Positions 46,795-56,521 of a stretch of 64,000 nucleotides of DNA are shown piece after piece. The translations under genes and the position numbers were made by a program. Source of the DNA: Sphingobium sp. CR2-8 (lineage in GTDB: Bacteria; Pseudomonadota; Alphaproteobacteria; Sphingomonadales; Sphingomonadaceae); NCBI RefSeq assembly GCF_035818615.1, contig NZ_JAYKZY010000001.1, positions 598,501 to 662,500 on the forward strand, written 5' to 3'. The notes beneath the pieces are model-generated. The model was not told the DNA's origin. It worked only from the letters and a program-made list of their open reading frames with translations, and did no database searches. Position 1 is the first letter of the stretch, and each line of letters begins with the position of its first letter.

Positions 46795-47304
46795 TCAGGC
46801 CTTCTTGCTGGCATGAACGGCTTTTCCGGAAGCGCGGCGTTTGGCGAGGGCATCGATACGGGTCTGGACCTCGTCATGGCTGATGTCGTTGGGATCAAAC
46901 GGTCGCCCTTACCATTCCAACATGGATTTTCGGGCCGGGTGGCGAGGGTTAGCCATAGCGTCGAGACGCTCCTCAAAGCCTGGGATACCATCGACATCTT
47001 CAGGAGGTGTGCGTCGTTCGCCATCGACGAACCGTGGATAATCCATGAGCGGATCGGCCGGGCGAACCACTTCGATCTCGACGCTATGCCGCCAATCGTC
47101 GCCAAAATCATATGTATAAGTGAATGCAGTGATGCCACTTTCGACAAGCTTGCCGAGCAGGATATTATCGGCATCGCGTGTTGGCGGATCCACATAGTCA
47201 TCGTCAAAACGAATGCCGTAATATGCATCACCGACATCGAAGCGAAAAAGGTGATAATTCTCGAACAGCATGACAGCCTGGATCGTCAAGTACAGGGTCT
47301 TCAA
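46795..47304 (-). pseudogene. Plasmid pRiA4b ORF-3-like protein, 5'-truncated and with internal TAA
   Basis: The minus frame encodes the characteristic core IQAVMLFENYHLFRFDVGD, TYTYDFGDDWRHSVEIEVV and PPEDVDGIPGFEERLDAM of pRiA4b ORF-3-like proteins, which often travel with IS elements. A TAA (46911-46909) follows SMLEW. The same frame continues GRPFDPNDISHDEVQTRIDA to a natural stop at 46795, so the TAA probably replaces a Tyr codon. The usual N-terminal 30 or so residues are missing. The frame joins IS66 end sequence at about 47305, so an IS66 insertion seems to have cut the gene. Confidence 0.75.
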
Positions 47305-47324
47305 GTTTTTTGAGAGCTGTAGTT

Positions 47325-47788
47325 AGGCTCTGCGCCAAACGGCAGGATTGCTATCATCGAGCGTGATGCGAATCCGGGCAATCTGTCCGGTAATGCCGCC
47401 AAAGTGACGAACTGATTATCGGCTTTCCAGTTCCACGGTATAAGTTCATCCCAGCGCGCAGCGGGCGACTTGCCCAGCGATCCTGGCAATGACATCGGCG
47501 ATGTAGGCCTGCGGCGCGAGGCCATTGAGCTTGGCAGTCTCGATGATGGAGTAGATGGCGGCGGCCCGATCACCGCCCGCATTTGATCCTATGAACAGCC
47601 AGTTTTTGCGGCCCAGGCTACAGAGCGCATGGCGCGCTCTGCAATGATGTTATCGATTTCCAAACAGCCATCGTCGAGGGAGCGTGTCAGCGCGACCCAC
47701 CGCTTTCGATCGTCGATCAATGGCTGAGTTCGGTCCTGGCGGCTTTGTCGTCGGATATCAGGTTGCAGGCCACGATCCGCTGCCTCGT
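47325..47788 (-). mobile_element. IS66-family transposase, C-terminal part (degenerate)
   Basis: Minus-strand frames together read RWVALTRSLDDGCLEIDNII, AERAMRSVAW, an LGRKNWLF/GSNAG-like segment and ARWDELIPWNW, the C-terminal half of IS66 TnpC. The pieces are in different frames and no continuous ORF remains. An IS5-type element (47792-48618) separates this part from the rest of the same transposase (48622-48800). Confidence 0.75.
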
Positions 47789-47791
47789 CTA

Positions 47792-48618
47792 GTGCGTAAA
47801 CTCATCATGCGTCGCACCACAGGCGAACGCATATGAGTTTGATGGCAGCAAGGAAATTGGCTGGGTCGTTGTCGCATCGGGTGGCGAGGCCACGGAACTG
47901 TTTGATGCGATTGAAGAAGCGCTTGATGAGATTTCGCTGTTTGTAGAGCCATAGCGAGAAAGCGAAGCGCTGCTTGCGGTGGGATTTGTTGGGAATGTTG
48001 GCCCAGATGTTCTTGGCGGCAGCGACCTCACGGATGGCGTTGCTGTCATATCTCTTGTAGCCCAGCAGGGTTGCTCCCTCGAGAATGGCCTCGATCAGCG
48101 CTTCGGCCTCACAGGCATCGTGAACATGCCCGCCTGTCAGTCTCAGGCTGACAGGACATCCGTCAGCATCGACAAGAGCGTGGAGTTTGCTGGTGAGGCC
48201 GCCCCGGGAACGTCCCATGCCACGACCGCAGCTTCCCCTTTTTGCCCGTCGCACCATTTTGGTGGATGCGCATGCAGGTGGAATCGATCATCACCAGTTC
48301 GCCATTATGTCCCGCTGAAACCGCTGCCAGCAACCGGTCCCAGACCCCGGCCTTGCGCCAGCGCACGAACCGATTGTAGCAGGTCGTCGAAGGTCGGCCC
48401 ACGTCGCTCCCGAACGAAAGCGCCACATGATCCTGTTAAGAACCCGACGATCATCCACCCGAGGCACGCCGCGCGGCTTGTTGGGTAACAACGGCTCGAT
48501 GATCGCCCATTCCCGATCTGTCAGTTCATATCGCCGTCGCGCCATCGAAGCCTCCAAGTCTAGAGCCTCCTGAATCACGAAAACAGACGATCCTCAAGAT
48601 ATTTTATGAGTTTACGAC
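47792..48618 (-). mobile_element. IS5-type (IS427-like) element inserted in IS66, with inverted repeats and CTA target duplication
   Basis: The ends are GTGCGTAAACTCAT (47792-47805) and ATGAGTTTACGAC (48606-48618), which share an 11-bp inverted repeat. CTA flanks both sides (47789-47791 and 48619-48621), the target duplication expected for this group. Inside, on the minus strand, the transposase starts at about 48545 (ARRRYELTDREWAIIEPLLP). It shifts frame to PSTTCYNRFVRWRKAGVWDR and MIDSTCMRIHQNGATGKKG, then shifts again to GMGRSRGGLTSKLHALVD and IWANIPNKSHRKQRF, ending at 47805. One shift may be the group's normal overlap between two ORFs. The first appears to be a small deletion, so the element is probably inactive. 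Confidence 0.85.
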
Positions 48619-48621
48619 CTA

Positions 48622-48800
48622 ATAAAGCTGACTGATACGTTCCAGCAGATCCGTGGTGAGCGAGGTCGGCTTGGTTGCGTGGATGTCGAAGATCTTGCGT
48701 CGAAAATGCGCCCAGCATGCGACCTCAGTGATGCGGTTGGTTTCGTAGAGCTTGTCATAGCCAGCATAGCCAGGGCCGGTAAAGTGAGACCTGTGCGCGG
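48622..48800 (-). mobile_element. IS66-family transposase, middle part
   Basis: The minus strand reads TGPGYAGYDKLYETNRITEV, ACWAHFRRKIFDIHATKP and LERISQLY, the central DDE-region segment of IS66 TnpC. The frame ends at the IS5 insertion point (48621) and resumes, degenerate, at 47788. The N-terminal portion is missing beyond about 48800. Confidence 0.75.
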
Positions 48801-48859
48801 GTGGGTGTAGACAGCGGCTTTTATTGCTGATTCTATGTACTTTCCGAAGTGGGGAGCAG

Positions 48860-49600
48860 GACGTGACGTATCGTTCGATTGTTCAGGAACGGTTCGGTTC
48901 CGCTGGGCGCACGCGGTCGGCATCTTTGCTCGGCGCGCTTGGCAAGCTGATCGATTGGGCTTTGGTCGCGGCGCTGCTCGATCCGCTTTATTCGGCCAGC
49001 AAGGGCGAGCCCGCCTCGCCATCTCTGGCGATGTTCAAGGCCTTGCTTCTATCGATCTGGACGATCTGTCTGACGTCAAGCCGGCCGAGAAGCTTGACGA
49101 TCGCGCTGCGTTCCGCCGCTTTTGTGGTTTTCGGGGACTGAAGCGACACCCGAGCGGACAGCGTTCGTGCGCTTTCGAAAGGAACTGGTCGCCCATAAGC
49201 TGGATCGGTTACTGTTCCTGACTGTGACGGCGCAACTCAAATCAAAGGCAGTCAAAGTCAAAACTGGCACGCTGGTCCATACCACGATCATTGCATCGGC
49301 CAGCGGGAGCGATGATGACGCCCGTTGGGTCAAACATAAGGGAAAGCGGGCAATCCATGGCTTCAAGACGCATGTCGGCGCCGATGCCGATACGGCATTG
49401 GTCGAGAAAATATCGATTACATCTGCCAATATCAACTATGGCAAAGCAGGCCTCGAAGCGCTGCCCGACAATCCCGGCGAGGTGTTTGCCGACAGCGCCT
49501 ATAGCGGCAACCACTTCCGTGACGCTGTGCTTGCAAAGGGAGGCATACCGCGGATCGTCTCCAACGCCGATAATTACGGTCGCCGATCGCGTACATTGCC
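48860..49600 (+). mobile_element. IS5-family transposase remnant in several frames
   Basis: Plus-strand frames read YRSIVQERFGSAGRTRSASL, then PAEKLDDRAAFRRFCGFRGL, then TPERTAFVRFRKELVAHKLD ... TGTLVHTTIIASASGSDDDARW and VKHKGKRAIHGFKTHVGADA ... DNPGEVFADSAYSGNHF. These are successive parts of an IS5-subgroup transposase, split by at least two frameshifts. The last segment alone is open for about 150 codons (49122-49655). It is non-functional as written. Confidence 0.75.
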
Positions 49601-49680
49601 AGTCCTCACGCCCTATGAATACATCTGCAAATGCCGGACAAACGAAACGCTCTAGCTTAAATCCGCATCATCAAATACTG
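49600..49680 (+). mobile_element. IS481-type transposase C-terminal scrap fused to the IS5 remnant
   Basis: The open frame of the IS5 remnant passes without a stop into VLTPYEYICKCRTNETL. After a frame change comes [12 protein letters not shown]. Both are the C-terminus of IS481-type transposases (TPYE-ICK-W ... NPHHQ-LGPNT). The IS5/IS481 joint marks a deletion or recombination. A related IS481 tail occurs at 54465-54602. Confidence 0.6.
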
Positions 49681-49691
49681 GGGCCAAATAC

Positions 49692-50435
49692 TTAATACAT
49701 AAATTTTTTACCGAGCACCTTGTCAGCATGCTCCTGGCGGCAGATCAGGAGGTCGGGCAGAAAGACATCCGCCTGATTGTACAGCAGCGGCGATCCATCG
49801 AGGCGCGCGCAATAGAGGCCGTGGGCCAGTGCCACCGCCACCGGGGCGCAACTGTCCCATTCATATTGGCCCCCAGAATGAAGGTAAATGTCGGCATAGC
49901 CAAGGACGATCGCCATCGCTTTGGCGCCGGCAGAACCCATGGGAATGAGTTCTGCGTCCAGCGCCTGCGCAACCGCGACTGCTTCCTTGGCGGGGCGGGT
50001 GCGAGAGACGACCATGCGCAGCCGTTCGGGCGCTGGCGGCAACGGCGCGAGTTGATCCGTGCGCAACACGATTCCGCCGTCAAGGTCCGGCAGCGCAACC
50101 GCACCGATCCGAGGCTCGCCGTCAATGGCAAGGCCGACATGAACCGCCCAGTCGGCGCGCGCTTCGCCATATTCACGCGTGCCATCGACCGGATCTATGA
50201 TCCAGACCCGCGATTGGGCAAGCCTGTCGGGATTATCCTTTTCCTCCTCGGACAATAGCCCGTCATCTGGGCGCGCCTCACGTAAGGCATGGACAAGGAA
50301 CTGGTTGGCGGTCTGGTCACCCGCCTTGCCCAGCGCCTTTGCCCCGAACACACCCGAGGCGCGCACTTCGAGCAGGATGCGACCTGCGACCTCCGCAAGA
50401 TGGGCCGCAAGTTCGCCATCGGTCATCACCGTCAT
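49692..50435 (-). CDS. cysQ: 3'(2'),5'-bisphosphate nucleotidase CysQ
   Basis: This 247-residue inositol-monophosphatase-fold enzyme removes the 3'-phosphate of PAP/PAPS made during sulfate activation. The metal-binding motifs are visible: LLSEEEKDN (E), [12 protein letters not shown] (DPxDGT) and [11 protein letters not shown] (WDxxAP). The ATG at 50435 overlaps the CysNC stop as ATGA, so it is translationally coupled and the last gene of cysD-cysNC-cysQ. The 3' end borders IS scraps, but the C-terminus (VLGKKFMY) looks complete. Confidence 0.92.
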   Translation of the reverse strand: MTVMTDGELAAHLAEVAGRILLEVRASGVFGAKALGKAGDQTANQFLVHALREARPDDGLLSEEEKDNPDRLAQSRVWIIDPVDGTREYGEARADWAVHVGLAIDGEPRIGAVALPDLDGGIVLRTDQLAPLPPAPERLRMVVSRTRPAKEAVAVAQALDAELIPMGSAGAKAMAIVLGYADIYLHSGGQYEWDSCAPVAVALAHGLYCARLDGSPLLYNQADVFLPDLLICRQEHADKVLGKKFMY

Positions 50436-52348
50436 GGGATGAGCCTCGCGACGATCACGTCGGCTGCCTCGTCGGCCGTCATGTCCGCCGTGTCGATGCG
50501 GATTTCCGGGTCTTCCGGCGCTTCATAGGGACTGTCTATCCCGGTGAAATTCTTGAGCTGACCCGATCGCGCCTTTTTATAAAGGCCCTTCACGTCGCGC
50601 GCTTCGGCATCGGCCAGCGCGGTGTCGATATGCACCTCGATGAACTCGCCGGGCTGCATCATTGATCGCACCATTTCGCGTTCCGACCGGAACGGCGAAA
50701 TGAAGGCGGTTATGACGATCAAGCCGGCATCGGTCATGAGCTTGGCGACTTCTCCCACACGACGGATATTTTCCACCCGGTCGGCGTCGGTGAAGCCCAG
50801 ATCCTTGTTGAGACCATGGCGCACATTGTCTCCGTCGAGCAGGAAGGTATGACGGTTCATCCGCGCCAGCCTCTTTTCGACAAGGTTAGCGATGGTCGAT
50901 TTGCCTGCACCGGAAAGCCCGGTGAACCAAAGGACGGCGGGCTTCTGGTTCTTGAGGCCCGCATGGAAATCGCGGCTGACGTCGGTGGCCTGCCAATGGA
51001 CATTCTGTGCGCGGCGCAGGCTGAAGTGCAGCATTCCTGCCGCCACGGTGGCGTTGGTGATCTTGTCTACCAGGATGAAACCGCCGAGCGTCCTGTTCTG
51101 CGCATACGGCTCGAACACGATCTGGCGGTCGGTCGACAGGTTGGCGACGCCGATGGCGTTCAGATCCAGCGTCTTGGCCGCCAGTTGCTCCATCGTATTG
51201 ACGTTGACCTGATATTTGGGCTGCTGGACCGTCGCGGTGACTGTCTGGGTGCCGACCTTGAGCCAATAGGAACGGCCGGGCAGCATGTCTTCATCCGCCA
51301 TCCATACAATGGTCGCTTCGAACTGGTCGGCGACCTGGGGCGGGTTGTCGGCCAGCGCGATGACGTCGCCGCGCGAACAGTCGATCTCGTCGGCAAAACA
51401 CAGGGTTACCGACTGGCCTGCGGTCGCGACTTCGAGGTCGCCCCCAAGCGTGACGATGCGGCTGATCGTGCTGGTCTTGCCCGATGGCAGAACGCGCACG
51501 GCGTCGCCGGGTCGTACCGTGCCGGTTGCAATCAGGCCGGAAAAGCCCCGGAAATCGAGGTTGGGGCGGTTAACCCACTGTACCGGCATGCGGAAGGGCT
51601 TGTCCGCGTCGGTGGCGCTGTTGACCTCGACCGTTTCGAGATGGTCCATCAGCGACGGCCCATGATACCAAGGCGTGTTTTCGCTCCGGGTCGTGATATT
51701 GTCGCCTTTGAAGCCCGAAATCGGGATCGGCACGAAATGGTCGATGCCGATCGAATGGGCGAATGCGGTATAGTCTTTCAAAATGGCGTCATAGACAGCC
51801 GGGTCATAATCGACGAGATCCATCTTGTTGATGGCGAGCACGATATTCTTGATACCGATCAGATGCGCCAGATAGGAGTGGCGACGCGTCTGCACCAGCA
51901 CGCCCTTGCGCGCATCGACCAGAATGACCGCAAGATCGGCGGTCGACGCGCCTGTGACCATGTTGCGCGTATATTGTTCGTGGCCTGGCGTATCGGCGAC
52001 GATGAACTTGCGCTTTTCGGTGCCAAAGAAGCGGTAGGCGACGTCGATGGTGATGCCCTGCTCGCGCTCGGCGGCAAGGCCGTCGACCAGCAGCGCGAAG
52101 TCGATTTCCTGCCCCTGCGTGCCGACTTTCCTGGAATCCGCCTCCAGCGCGGCGAGTTGATCTTCGAAGATCATCTTGCTGTCGTAGAGCAGGCGACCAA
52201 TCAGTGTCGACTTGCCGTCATCCACCGACCCGCAGGTGATGAAGCGCAGCATGGTCTTGTGCTGATGAACTTCCAGATATTTGTCGATGTCCTCCGCGAT
52301 GAGAGCGTCGGTCTGGTAGACCGGATCGTTGGTGATCGTATCGGACAT
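50432..52348 (-). CDS. cysNC: Bifunctional sulfate adenylyltransferase GTPase subunit / adenylylsulfate kinase (CysNC)
   Basis: This is a 638-residue fusion. The N-terminal EF-Tu-like GTPase has [15 protein letters not shown] (G1, about residue 40), [12 protein letters not shown] (G3) and NKMDLVD (G4), and powers APS synthesis by CysD. The C-terminal APS kinase begins near residue 470 with [18 protein letters not shown] (P-loop at about 477) and [17 protein letters not shown], and phosphorylates APS to PAPS. The ATG at 52348 shares one base with the CysD stop. PAPS feeds assimilatory sulfate reduction or sulfotransferases. Length and motifs are complete. Confidence 0.96.
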   Translation of the reverse strand: MSDTITNDPVYQTDALIAEDIDKYLEVHQHKTMLRFITCGSVDDGKSTLIGRLLYDSKMIFEDQLAALEADSRKVGTQGQEIDFALLVDGLAAEREQGITIDVAYRFFGTEKRKFIVADTPGHEQYTRNMVTGASTADLAVILVDARKGVLVQTRRHSYLAHLIGIKNIVLAINKMDLVDYDPAVYDAILKDYTAFAHSIGIDHFVPIPISGFKGDNITTRSENTPWYHGPSLMDHLETVEVNSATDADKPFRMPVQWVNRPNLDFRGFSGLIATGTVRPGDAVRVLPSGKTSTISRIVTLGGDLEVATAGQSVTLCFADEIDCSRGDVIALADNPPQVADQFEATIVWMADEDMLPGRSYWLKVGTQTVTATVQQPKYQVNVNTMEQLAAKTLDLNAIGVANLSTDRQIVFEPYAQNRTLGGFILVDKITNATVAAGMLHFSLRRAQNVHWQATDVSRDFHAGLKNQKPAVLWFTGLSGAGKSTIANLVEKRLARMNRHTFLLDGDNVRHGLNKDLGFTDADRVENIRRVGEVAKLMTDAGLIVITAFISPFRSEREMVRSMMQPGEFIEVHIDTALADAEARDVKGLYKKARSGQLKNFTGIDSPYEAPEDPEIRIDTADMTADEAADVIVARLIP

Positions 52349-53268
52349 CAGAAATACCCCTCCTGCTTTTTCTTCTCCATGCCCGCGCCGCCCGAGTCCT
52401 TGTCAATCGCGCGCCCCTGTCGCTCCGACGTCGTCGTCAACAGCGTTTCCTGGATCACCTCGGGCAGTGTCTTGGCCATGCTTTCGACCGCGCCGGTCAG
52501 CGGGTAGCAGCCTAGCGTGCGGAAGCGGATGGAGCGTTCAACAGGTACTTCGCCGGGCTTGAGGGGGAAGCGGTCGTCATCGACCATCAGCAACATGCCG
52601 TCGCGTTCGACCGTGGGGCGCTTGTCCGCGAAGTAGAGCGGCACAATCGGCACATCGTTGAGATGGATATATTGCCAGATATCCAGCTCGGTCCAGTTGC
52701 TGATCGGAAAGACCCGGATGCTCTCGCCTTTGCTTTTCTTGGCGTTGTAGAGGTTCCACAGTTCCGGGCGCTGGTTCTTGGGATCCCAGCCGTGCGATGC
52801 GGTGCGAAAGGAGAAGATGCGCTCCTTGGCCCGGCTTTTCTCCTCGTCGCGCCGCGCGCCGCCGAAAGCCACGTCGAAGCCATAAAGGTCGAGCGCCTGC
52901 TTCAGCCCTTCAGTTTTCCACATGTCGGTGTGCAACGCGCCATGGTCGAACGGATTGATTCCCCGGTCCTTTGCGTCCTGGTTCTGGTAGACGAGCAACT
53001 CCATGCCGCTCTCCTGCGCCATCCGGTCGCGCAGCTTGTACATCTCGCGAAACTTCCATGTCGTATCGACATGCAGCAGCGGGAATGGCGGCGGCGAGGG
53101 GTAGAAGGCTTTGCGCGCAAGATGCAGCATGACAGCACTGTCCTTGCCCACGCTATACATCATCACCGGCTTTTCAGCCTCCGCAACAACCTCGCGCATG
53201 ATGTGGATGCTTTCCGCCTCCAGACGCTCCAGATGCGTCAATGAGGGTTTCGTAAGTAGCTCAGGCAT
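52348..53268 (-). CDS. cysD: Sulfate adenylyltransferase subunit 2 (CysD)
   Basis: This 306-residue PP-loop ATP sulfurylase subunit forms APS from ATP and sulfate with the CysN GTPase. The PP-loop is [20 protein letters not shown]. The other conserved segments are present: [34 protein letters not shown] and the C-terminal [17 protein letters not shown] start at ATG 53268 ([14 protein letters not shown]) after GGGAGAGG. A tandem ATG at 53271 is equally in frame. It is the first gene of the operon and divergent from the LuxR-type regulator, with about 80 bp between them. Confidence 0.96.
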   Translation of the reverse strand: MPELLTKPSLTHLERLEAESIHIMREVVAEAEKPVMMYSVGKDSAVMLHLARKAFYPSPPPFPLLHVDTTWKFREMYKLRDRMAQESGMELLVYQNQDAKDRGINPFDHGALHTDMWKTEGLKQALDLYGFDVAFGGARRDEEKSRAKERIFSFRTASHGWDPKNQRPELWNLYNAKKSKGESIRVFPISNWTELDIWQYIHLNDVPIVPLYFADKRPTVERDGMLLMVDDDRFPLKPGEVPVERSIRFRTLGCYPLTGAVESMAKTLPEVIQETLLTTTSERQGRAIDKDSGGAGMEKKKQEGYF

Positions 53269-53348
53269 CATCCTCTCCCTGTGGGATTTAACGCACCAAT
53301 TGCCCCGCGCCCTTGACCGCGATCCCCCCATATGGGAGCAAAATAAGA

Positions 53349-54458
53349 ATGTCGATTTCCGTGACCTACCAGCGCGAACTGGCCCTGCCGCTTATCGAAG
53401 GCATTCATGAAAGCCCGCCATGGGGCGGGCTGATGCGCGAACTTGTCGCCAGAACATATGCGCGGCGCGCCTATCTCGTCATCAATCTCGCCAATGCTGC
53501 GGCAGATCAGGCGCCGTCGATCGTGCAGGTGGCAGCACCGCGCGCCACGGCTGATCCGCCGCTAGATTATCAGAAAATCGTTGACCTCGAGCTTCATCCC
53601 CAAGGCAGGATGCGACCGCTGCGTGTCTATTCACTGGACGAGATGCTCGACTATGGTCGCCCGGAGCGACTCGCTAGTCAGAAAGTCGCACTTCAGAACA
53701 TGGGGATACATTATGCTCGCTTCCTGCGCGTGACCGCAGGCGGGGCCGCAGATGCCCAGATGCTGCTCGTGCGCGAACGGGAAGATTTCTCCGCAGCCGC
53801 CGTGGCGACATTGTCGTCCATCGCGCCGCATCTTACGGTGGCATTAAAGACGCTTGCAGCACTGATAGAACAAAGATTGCAGGTAGCGCTTGCGCAATCT
53901 GCGCTTCAGCGGCTTGGCATCGGTCAGATGGCCTTCGATGCGACAGGGCGTGTCATGGCTGCCGATACTCATGCGAATAGCCTCATGGCATTTGCTCCGG
54001 AACCACCGCCTGTCCCCGGTCGCCGGTTGCAACTCATACCGGCCGTGTCGCACGCATTGGAGAACGCCTGTGAGGCCATTGCATCGGGCCGACTTACCAG
54101 CGTGCCGCTGCCGCTGGACACGCATGGCGGATTGTGGATTCTGCTTCGCAAGGCCGACTTGCTGCTTGAACAACCCTGCGCAGTACCGACGGCTGTCGGC
54201 GCCCTGCGGACCTATAAGCGCGAGAACGCCGCAAAAGCGCACCATGCCATAGCGATGATCCATAATCTGTCCCGGAATGAAGCATCGCTCGCGCATCAAC
54301 TTTCGCTGGGCGAGACAATTGTCGATGCCGGTCGGAATTTGCGCCTGACGCCAGAGACATCACGCAGCTACTCCAAGCGCATCTATGCAAAGACAGGCGC
54401 ATCCAATCAGGCAGATCTGGTCCGGTTGATCCTTACAGGGCTTGCGCCGCTGTCCTAG
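53349..54458 (+). CDS. LuxR-type helix-turn-helix regulator, divergent from cysD
   Basis: This is a 369-residue cytoplasmic protein. The N-terminal two-thirds is a sensory region I cannot name (PAS/GAF-like spacing, [20 protein letters not shown]). The C-terminal 60 residues look like a diverged LuxR/GerE helix-turn-helix ([55 protein letters not shown]), with the expected T-x-S-S/R recognition pattern. The ATG at 53349 is chosen after GGAG; the longer frame (53313) has no good ribosome site. Its divergent position suggests it may control the cys operon, but LuxR-type proteins of this shape occur elsewhere in sphingomonads, so the link is inference. Confidence 0.8.
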   Translation: MSISVTYQRELALPLIEGIHESPPWGGLMRELVARTYARRAYLVINLANAAADQAPSIVQVAAPRATADPPLDYQKIVDLELHPQGRMRPLRVYSLDEMLDYGRPERLASQKVALQNMGIHYARFLRVTAGGAADAQMLLVREREDFSAAAVATLSSIAPHLTVALKTLAALIEQRLQVALAQSALQRLGIGQMAFDATGRVMAADTHANSLMAFAPEPPPVPGRRLQLIPAVSHALENACEAIASGRLTSVPLPLDTHGGLWILLRKADLLLEQPCAVPTAVGALRTYKRENAAKAHHAIAMIHNLSRNEASLAHQLSLGETIVDAGRNLRLTPETSRSYSKRIYAKTGASNQADLVRLILTGLAPLS

Positions 54459-54464
54459 TTTTTA

Positions 54465-54602
54465 GTTCTAGCATGTGATGGTGCGGCTTGACGATAAAGA
54501 CGTCCGGCTTTGATCCCAGACTTGCTCGACGGCCTCATAGGGGGTTTTGAACCTGAGAGCCTTGGGCTGCTTGGCAGAGTTATAGGCTGTCAGCCAGACA
54601 TA
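54465..54602 (-). mobile_element. IS481-type transposase C-terminal scrap
   Basis: Read on the minus strand, LTAYNSAKQPKALRFKTPYE and AVEQVW, then after a frame change KPDVFIVKPHHHML, match the last third of IS481 transposases. No rest of the element is present. It follows the LuxR-type gene directly and begins the second IS cluster. Confidence 0.65.
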
Positions 54603-54609
54603 CCGATCG

Positions 54610-55300
54610 CTGCGGTCATCCACAGAAGGCGTCGCGCAGATACGCCGGATCGAGCCATATTTTCCCTTGTCTCACGGCGTGCCGCGGCTGGATGATCGTC
54701 GGATCATCGGCGGTATCATCTTCGTCATCAGGAACGGCTTGCGGTGGCGCGATGCGCACGCCGACTATGGTCCGCCCAAAACCATCTATCATCGTTTCAT
54801 CCGGTGGAGCCGGCTCGGGCTGTTCAACAAAGATCTTCTCCGCCCTTTCGGCGCAAGGCGGCAAGCCCGACCAGTTGATGATCGATGCGACGCATCTCAA
54901 GGCACACCGGACAGCTGCTAGCCCTTTAAACAGGGGCTTTTCCCAGACGTATCGGACGCACCAAAGGCGGCCTGAACTCGAAGCTCCACGCCGTGTGCGA
55001 CGGCAAGAGCAGGCCGCTGGTCATGCTGCTGAACGAGGGCCAGATGAGCGATTACAAGGGCGCAGCCCCGATGTCCGACGCTTTGCCCCGTGCCAAAGCC
55101 CTGCTCGGCGATCGAGGCTATGACGCCGACTGGTTCCGCAAGGCGCTCGCCGAACGAAACATCGCGGCCCGCATCCCGTCAAAGAGGAACCGGATAATCC
55201 CGATCCCATACGATGCTATGCTCTATCGTCAGCGCCACAAGATCGAGAATATGTTCGGCAGGCTCAAGGACTGGCGTCGCATCCATACCCGCTACGATCG
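54610..55300 (+). mobile_element. IS5-family transposase remnant, several frames
   Basis: Successive plus-strand frames read VPRLDDRRIIGGIIFVIRNG, LRWRDAHADYGPPKTIYHRF, then KIFSALSAQGGKPDQLMIDA THLKAHRTAAS, then GGLNSKLHAVCDGKSRPLVM, RAKALLGDRGYDADWFRKAL and RHKIENMFGRLKDWRRIHTR YDR. This is an IS1031/IS5-like transposase almost complete in order but broken by at least two frameshifts and an internal stop. Its last 20 or so residues are replaced by the upstream region of the IS3 orfA. It is non-functional as written. Confidence 0.8.
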
Positions 55301-55330
55301 AGAGTCCGACCCTAAAGAAGGGGCGGACAG

Positions 55331-55600
55331 ATGAAGCGGAAGCAGTTTTCGGAGGAGCAGATTATCGGCATCCAGAAGGAGGCCGAGGCTGGCGCGCTGG
55401 TGGCAGATCTATGCCGACGGCACGGGATATCTAGCGCCACCTATTACGCCCGGAAGGCCAAGTCGGGCGGTTTGGAGGTGTCCGATGCGAAGCGGCTGCT
55501 GGCAGACACAATGCTCGACAACGCGGGTCTAAAGGACCTGCTATCGAAAAATGGTGACGCCTGCCGCGCCGTCCTTGCGGGCGGGGCGGCACGAGCAGAT
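55331..55600 (+). pseudogene. IS3-family OrfA with internal deletion, no OrfB
   Basis: ATG 55331 opens MKRKQFSEEQIIGIQKEAEA and CRRHGISSATYYARKAKSGG, a standard IS3 OrfA. After EVSDAKRLLADTMLDNAGLK the usual coiled-coil segment (RALEDENAKLKKLL) is missing, so the leucine zipper is deleted. The frame then runs DLLSKNGDACRAVLAGG into the end of the fumarylacetoacetase-family gene. No OrfB is seen. It is inactive. Confidence 0.75.
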
Positions 55601-56453
55601 CATGGCTTGAACGCGATGACCGTCTGGCTGAGTTCGCCGAACAGGCTGTCGCCGGTTCCCGCAGTCATGCGAACATGGTCGCCAAAATGCAGGAATGGCG
55701 TGACCGGCTTGCCGTGTTGGATCATTTCGATCGCGCGCCGTTCCGATATGCAGGTCGATCCGACCTTTTCGTAATCCGGATTGGATACCGTGCCGGACCC
55801 GATAATCGTTCCGGCGCACAGATGACGGGTGCGGGCGGCATGGGCGATCAACTCGTGAAAGCCATATTCCATGGCGTCGCCCGACGGATGGCCGAACCAT
55901 GCGCCATTGACCTCAACACGCAGGGGCATGCAAACGCGGCCATCGCGCCAAGCTTCGCCCAGTTCGTCGGGCGTGATCGCGATCGGGGCGGCGCTGCATG
56001 CCGGTTTGGCCTGAATCCAGCCGAAGCCCGTCTTCATTTCTTGCGGCGCGACTGCACGCAGCGACCAGTCGTTGATGAGCAGGATCAGGCGGATATGCCT
56101 TATGGCGTCGGCGGCCGAACATCCCATGGGGACGTCATCCGTGACGATGCCGAACTCTCCTTCGAAATCGATGAAATCCGCTTCGGTCGGTAGGGCGACA
56201 TCTTGGGTGGGGGCCAGGAAGCAATGGCTCATGCCCTGATACATAAGGGGTAGGTCGGTTTCGATCGGGGGGTGGTTGAACGCTTTCTGCATCAACACGC
56301 CGTGATTGGCAAAGGCGGACCCGTCGAGCCACTGCCACGTGCGCGGCAGCGGGGCGAGCAGCGTATCCGGGCTGATGCTATCGCCGCCGCCGGCCTCCAG
56401 GGTGGTGGAGAGGGCTTGCGCGTCAATCAGCAGGGCGTCCGCATTGCCTCGCC
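55600..56453 (-). pseudogene. Fumarylacetoacetase (FAH) family hydrolase, N-terminus removed by an IS
   Basis: The minus frame encodes most of a FAH-family protein: APLPRTWQWLDGSAFANHGV, MYQGMSHCFLAPTQDV, DFIDFEGEFGIVTDDVPMG (metal-binding Glu), RLILLINDWSLRAVAPQEMK and GTIIGSGTVSNPDYEK. The family is usually about 330 residues, and the first 50 or so (MKLATLRDG...) are absent. Homology starts near ALLIDAQALSTTLEAGG (about 56445) and upstream bases belong to the left end of the rve-type IS (from 56478). The frame can be opened at 56487 but that start lies in IS DNA. It probably acted on an acylpyruvate or similar in aromatic-compound breakdown. Confidence 0.75.
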
Positions 56454-56521
56454 TGAAATGCTCCCGGCAAACCTGCCGTTGCCTCATCTAAACTGCTCCC
56501 GGCATTGGCCGGGAGGGAACG

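Noticed and set aside
50816..52507. Plus-strand open frame of 563 codons opposite cysNC
   Set aside because: Antisense to CysNC, whose GTPase and kinase motifs are complete.
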